NCBI GenBank assembly: GCA_965237785.1
Contig: OZ250159.1
Coordinates: 1,922,001-1,986,000 of the forward strand
Origin: UBA6522 sp965237785
GTDB taxonomy: Bacteria; Pseudomonadota; Gammaproteobacteria; Steroidobacterales; Rariloculaceae
Direction: 5' to 3'
DNA: 64,000 nt
Shown piece after piece: positions 60,901 through 64,000 of this stretch. Each line of letters starts with the position of its first letter. Within the stretch, counting starts at the first letter, position 1. The notes beneath the pieces were generated by a model that did not search any database, was not told the origin of the DNA, and saw only the letters and a list, made by a program, of their open reading frames with translations. The position numbers and the translations under genes were made by a program.

Positions 60901-63273
60901 TCAGACCGGCGGCGAACCGCGGCTTGAGGCAGTGGTCCCGATTTCCGCGGGTGGAGCGATGGCGGCGGTGCTGGATTGGCTGGCTACGTGGGCCAGAATT
61001 CGCTCTGGAGTAAAGGGCGCGCGCCTGATCCGCAGGCCCGTGGCATCAAAGATTGCGTTGGCGATCGCCGGCGGTACCGTGCGCGTGGACGGCTCACCGG
61101 CACCATAGGGCGGCAAGTCGGGCCGATTAACAAGCACGATATCGATGTCCTCCGGGGCATCGCTCATTTCCAGTATCGGATAACTGAGCCAGTCGACACT
61201 GGTGACGCGCTCGGGGGTGAACCTGACTTCTTCGTGCAGGATGCGGCTCGTGGCGTGAATGATGTTGCCCTCGATGGTTCGCCGCAGCCAGAGCGGGTTG
61301 ACGACGATCCCCTGGTCGGAGGCAACGACGAATCGCCGCGGCCAGACGCGCCCGGTATCCAGATTCACCTCCACGTCGGCGATGACCGCCACCACCGTCG
61401 AGCCGCGGCGAGTATACGCAACGCCCCTGCCCGTCACCACCCCACCCCGGGGCGGGCTGGCCGGACCCGGTACCGCGGGCTGCCAACCGTAACGCTCGGC
61501 GGCGGCTCGCAGCACGTCTGCGTCACGTTCTTCCCGCAAATACCGCAGCCGGTACTCGATAGGGTCGGCACCTGCCGCCACCGCCATCTCGTCCATGAAC
61601 GATTCGCTCGCAAAGTGGTTCTGCGGACCCAGGGGGTCGCGAAGATGCGCGGTACGCAATGGCGACGCCCGCTCAAGCAGCGGTGCAACCGTCTGCCAAT
61701 AGCGCACGTTGTTGGGGAATTCATAGCGGTCACCCGGGTTGGCCAGGCGGTGAACCGAAGCATTCGGCCAGCCCGTGAGTGCACCGGCGTAGGAATGGCT
61801 CGGGTCGCTTTCATTGCTTTCAATGTCGCCGGCGGAGAATCCCTTCAGGCGAACCTCGCATCCCACCACCTCGCCTTCGGCATCGAAACCGGCACGCAGG
61901 AAGTGCACCGACGCGGGCGCCTTCGGATCCCAGGCCGTGCCCTCCGCCCGCATCCCCTGGACCCGAACCGGCCGGCCCACGGCTCGGGACATGAGCGCCG
62001 CGTCGATGGCCGCGTCGCCGGCGTCGTTGCGGCCGTAGCTGCCGGGTCCCGGCATCCAGATACCCCGTACGTTTTCAGCCGGGAGTCGCAGGAATTTTGC
62101 GACGCCCGCCGCCGCGTGATGAGGTTTCTGCGAGCCGGTCCAGATTGTCGCGCTGTCGCCCCGGTAGTCGCAGACCGCGCAAGCGGGCCCCATGGAGCCA
62201 TGCGACTGGAAGGGGAATTCATACTCCGCCTCGATGACCCGGTCTGCCCGGGCCAGCGCCGCCTCCACCGCGTCCCGATTCGGCGGTACATCGGCGCCTC
62301 TGCCGCCACCCGCGCTCTCGCGCACCACCGGAGCCCGGCGGATGTGTTCGTAGAGATCGTCCATCGCCGGAAACGGCGGCTCCACCTCCGACCAGGTGAC
62401 GTGCAACTGCTCCGCTGCCCTGACGGCATCCCACTCCCGAGCGGCAACCACGCCCAGGAAGTCGCCTTCCCGCACGACGCGAGCCCCGGCGATGGCGCCG
62501 ATCGAATCCTCGTCCACCGTCACCGGGGCGCTGCCCGCTACCGGCGGGCGGATCACCCGGCCGTGCATCATGTCCGGCACCCTCACATCGACGATGTACC
62601 GGTGCGTGCCCATCACGATCCCGGGCAGATCGCGCCGCTTGGCCGGCTGGCCAACCACACGATACTCACCCGGGAGCTTCGGAGCGGCTTCGCCCCTGGC
62701 ATCGAGTGCGTTGCCGTAGCGACCATTCCACTGCAAGCGCACATCGAAGTGCCCGCCACCGATCAATTCGCCGTAACCGGCGCGGCGCGAGGGATCGGTA
62801 CGCAGGTATACGAAGCCGTCTTCGACAGCGACCTGATCCGGGTCAACGCCAAATTGCTCGGCGGCGAGGTCCATCAGCACGCGGCGCGCCTCCGCGGCCG
62901 CGTTGCGGAGCGGATTGGCGCCCCGCTCGATGGCCGTGCTGCCGCTGGCGCCGCCCTGGTCGACGGTCAAGGCCGTATCGCCCATCACGACGTCCACACG
63001 CTCCAGCGGCACGTCCAGTTCCTCGGCGACGATCTGGGCGATCGACAAATCCACGCCCTGCCCCATGTCCATCTTGCCGAAGAAGGCCGTGACCGAGCCT
63101 TCCTCGCCGATTTTGAGGTAGGTATCGAGTTGCGCCGGCGAGAGTGGCCGCCACAGCGGTCTCGACTCCGCTGCCGATGCCCGCCGGGATTGCGGAACCA
63201 CGAGCGAAACGACCAGGCATCCGGCGCCCTTCAATACTTCGCGCCGCTCGACGGCCGTGTCCAGCCAACCCAC
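60901..63273 (-). CDS. Molybdenum hydroxylase large subunit (isoquinoline 1-oxidoreductase-type)
   Basis: 790 residues from GTG 63273. A twin-arginine-like signal (VERREVLKGAGCLVVSLVVP) suggests Tat export. Molybdopterin-binding signatures: GKMDMGQGVDLSIAQIVAEE, GGASGSTAIERG, SHGSMGPACAVCDY, GSYGRNDAGDAAIDAALMSR, and the catalytic Glu region PPYGAGEPSTRTVPPAIANA near the C-terminus. Enzymes of this group hydroxylate N-heterocycles or oxidise aldehydes with water as oxygen source. It is preceded by its 2Fe-2S subunit gene. The reaction here cannot be fixed from sequence. Confidence 0.88.
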   Translation of the reverse strand: MGWLDTAVERREVLKGAGCLVVSLVVPQSRRASAAESRPLWRPLSPAQLDTYLKIGEEGSVTAFFGKMDMGQGVDLSIAQIVAEELDVPLERVDVVMGDTALTVDQGGASGSTAIERGANPLRNAAAEARRVLMDLAAEQFGVDPDQVAVEDGFVYLRTDPSRRAGYGELIGGGHFDVRLQWNGRYGNALDARGEAAPKLPGEYRVVGQPAKRRDLPGIVMGTHRYIVDVRVPDMMHGRVIRPPVAGSAPVTVDEDSIGAIAGARVVREGDFLGVVAAREWDAVRAAEQLHVTWSEVEPPFPAMDDLYEHIRRAPVVRESAGGGRGADVPPNRDAVEAALARADRVIEAEYEFPFQSHGSMGPACAVCDYRGDSATIWTGSQKPHHAAAGVAKFLRLPAENVRGIWMPGPGSYGRNDAGDAAIDAALMSRAVGRPVRVQGMRAEGTAWDPKAPASVHFLRAGFDAEGEVVGCEVRLKGFSAGDIESNESDPSHSYAGALTGWPNASVHRLANPGDRYEFPNNVRYWQTVAPLLERASPLRTAHLRDPLGPQNHFASESFMDEMAVAAGADPIEYRLRYLREERDADVLRAAAERYGWQPAVPGPASPPRGGVVTGRGVAYTRRGSTVVAVIADVEVNLDTGRVWPRRFVVASDQGIVVNPLWLRRTIEGNIIHATSRILHEEVRFTPERVTSVDWLSYPILEMSDAPEDIDIVLVNRPDLPPYGAGEPSTRTVPPAIANAIFDATGLRIRRAPFTPERILAHVASQSSTAAIAPPAEIGTTASSRGSPPV

Positions 63274-63276
63274 GGG

Positions 63277-63748
63277 TCAGTCCCCCTGCCGACATCGTTG
63301 CGGCGGCACGTTTGACCGCCCGCAATATGGCCGAGTGTGCGCCGCAGCGGCATTTGAGTCCCGTGAACGCCTGGCGGATGGTGTCGTCGCCGGGATTGGC
63401 GTCACGCTCCAATAGCGCCACCGCGTAGAGGATCCAACCGCTCATGCAATAGCCGCAAAACAGCGCCTGCTCGTCGATGAAGGCCTGTTGGACCGGGTGG
63501 GGTTGCTCGGCGCTGCCGAGCCCGGCCAGGGTTCGAACCTCGCCGGTGATCGCGGCGACCGGAACCACGCATGCGCGTATGGGCTGTCCATCCATGAGAA
63601 CCGTGCACGCGCCGCACTGGGCGAGACCGCAGCCGAAGCGGGGGTTGTCGAGGCCCAATTCATCGCGCAGGGCGTAGAGCAGCGGCATCTCCGGCTCTAC
63701 ATCGAGGCGGTGGGAGGTGCCGTCGACATCCAGAGTCATTACAGCCAT
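63277..63748 (-). CDS. Molybdenum hydroxylase 2Fe-2S subunit
   Basis: About 157 residues as expected for the family. Plant-type 2Fe-2S cluster: FGCGLAQCGACTVLMDGQPI; second cluster: FCGYCMSGWILYAVALL and LKCRCGAHSAILRAVKRA. In this sequence the frame misses its stop and runs to 62843 inside the next gene. A run of five G (63281-63285) lies at the usual end: with four, the frame would read GCA GGG GAC TGA and stop at 63277, just before the large-subunit GTG. I therefore annotate the gene to that point. It passes electrons from the Mo site to a cytochrome. Confidence 0.8.
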
Positions 63749-63772
63749 GGCGAGTTTCCTCGTGGCAGGACG

Positions 63773-64000
63773 TCAGGCGGTGAGCCGCGTTTGTCCGGCC
63801 ATGTATGGACGCAGTGCTTCCGGAACCATAACAGAGCCGTCGTCCTGCTGAAAATTTTCCATCACGGCAATGAGCGCACGCCCCGCCGCCACTCCGGAAC
63901 CGTTCAGGGTGTGCACGAGTTCGGGCTTGCCGGTTTCCGGGTTTCGCCAGCGCGCGTGCATGCGCCGCGCCTGGAAATCCCCGCAATTGCTGCAGGACGA
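63773..64000 (-). CDS. serS: Seryl-tRNA synthetase, C-terminal part (5' end beyond window)
   Basis: The visible 75 residues are the end of class II SerRS: SSCSNCGDFQARRMHARWRN, then class II motif 3 HTLNGSGVAAGRALIAVMEN with the ATP-binding Arg, and the conserved VPEALRPYM end. It charges tRNA-Ser in the cytoplasm. Its stop is 24 bases before the 2Fe-2S subunit start on the same strand. Confidence 0.95.
   Translation of the reverse strand, partial: SSCSNCGDFQARRMHARWRNPETGKPELVHTLNGSGVAAGRALIAVMENFQQDDGSVMVPEALRPYMAGQTRLTA

Noticed and set aside
60976..63315. 779-codon open frame on the plus strand
   Set aside because: Antisense of the molybdenum hydroxylase large subunit; composition only.

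Overview
The window reads as chromosomal DNA of an uncultured Gram-negative bacterium, most likely a gammaproteobacterium. The supports are a SerRS C-terminus and ArgG of proteobacterial type, TonB-receptor and autotransporter remnants, Tat and lipoprotein signals, and Shine-Dalgarno (SD)-led operons. No single gene fixes the species, and a host- or marine-associated lifestyle is only an inference from the many sulfatases. Core genes are rare: tRNA-Ser(CGA), argG and the 3' end of serS. Most of the window is an accessory region of exported enzymes.

Five exported protein families recur in shuffled order. There are six intact purple-acid-phosphatase-like metallophosphoesterases (MPE) and one stub; three NHL beta-propellers; nine DUF6152 proteins; a domain carrying a GHSIGRW-x3-TLVVET-like motif (called VVET domain here), which is either a separate gene next to DUF6152 or fused to it; and six intact sulfatases with one broken copy. 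An arylsulfotransferase, a PhoD-type phosphatase, a PQQ/haem dehydrogenase, a dihaem cytochrome c and a molybdenum hydroxylase pair accompany them. The combinations are MPE-NHL-DUF6152-VVET (1-4166), MPE-NHL twice (9.3-11.9 kb and 24.8-27.4 kb), sulfatase-MPE-arylsulfotransferase (38.5-43.1 kb) and MPE-DUF6152 (48.3-50.3 kb). I infer a periplasmic set that acts on sulfated or phosphorylated compounds. The substrate is unknown.

Layout: 1-4.4 kb, four-gene module. 4.6-9.2 kb, debris (sulfatase, IS6, beta-lactamase and autotransporter remnants) around a Phd/PIN toxin-antitoxin pair and tRNA-Ser. 9.3-12.2 kb, first copy of a 3-kb duplication. 12.3-16.4 kb, broken GST, an intact iodotyrosine-deiodinase-like flavoprotein and a broken TonB receptor. 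16.5-24.8 kb, DUF6152/VVET genes, a sulfatase, an MPE and a glycosyltransferase. 24.8-27.8 kb, second copy of the duplication. 28-33.3 kb, a GmrSD-like defence gene and an IS4-type element nested in an IS91-family remnant. 33.4-43.1 kb, four sulfatases, arylsulfotransferase and MPE. 43.4-45.3 kb, toxin-antitoxin genes and remnants. 45.3-53.9 kb, more DUF6152, sulfatase, MPE and the PQQ protein. 53.8-64 kb, a broken acyl-CoA dehydrogenase, argG, phoD-like, cytochrome c, DUF6152, molybdenum hydroxylase and serS.

The region has been rearranged repeatedly. A ~180-bp dispersed repeat next to IS91-family remnants touches the ends of the duplicated block. Two antitoxin genes stay open while their toxins are cut off. 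At least ten genes are fragments or carry frameshifts, two of them with an exactly readable lesion.
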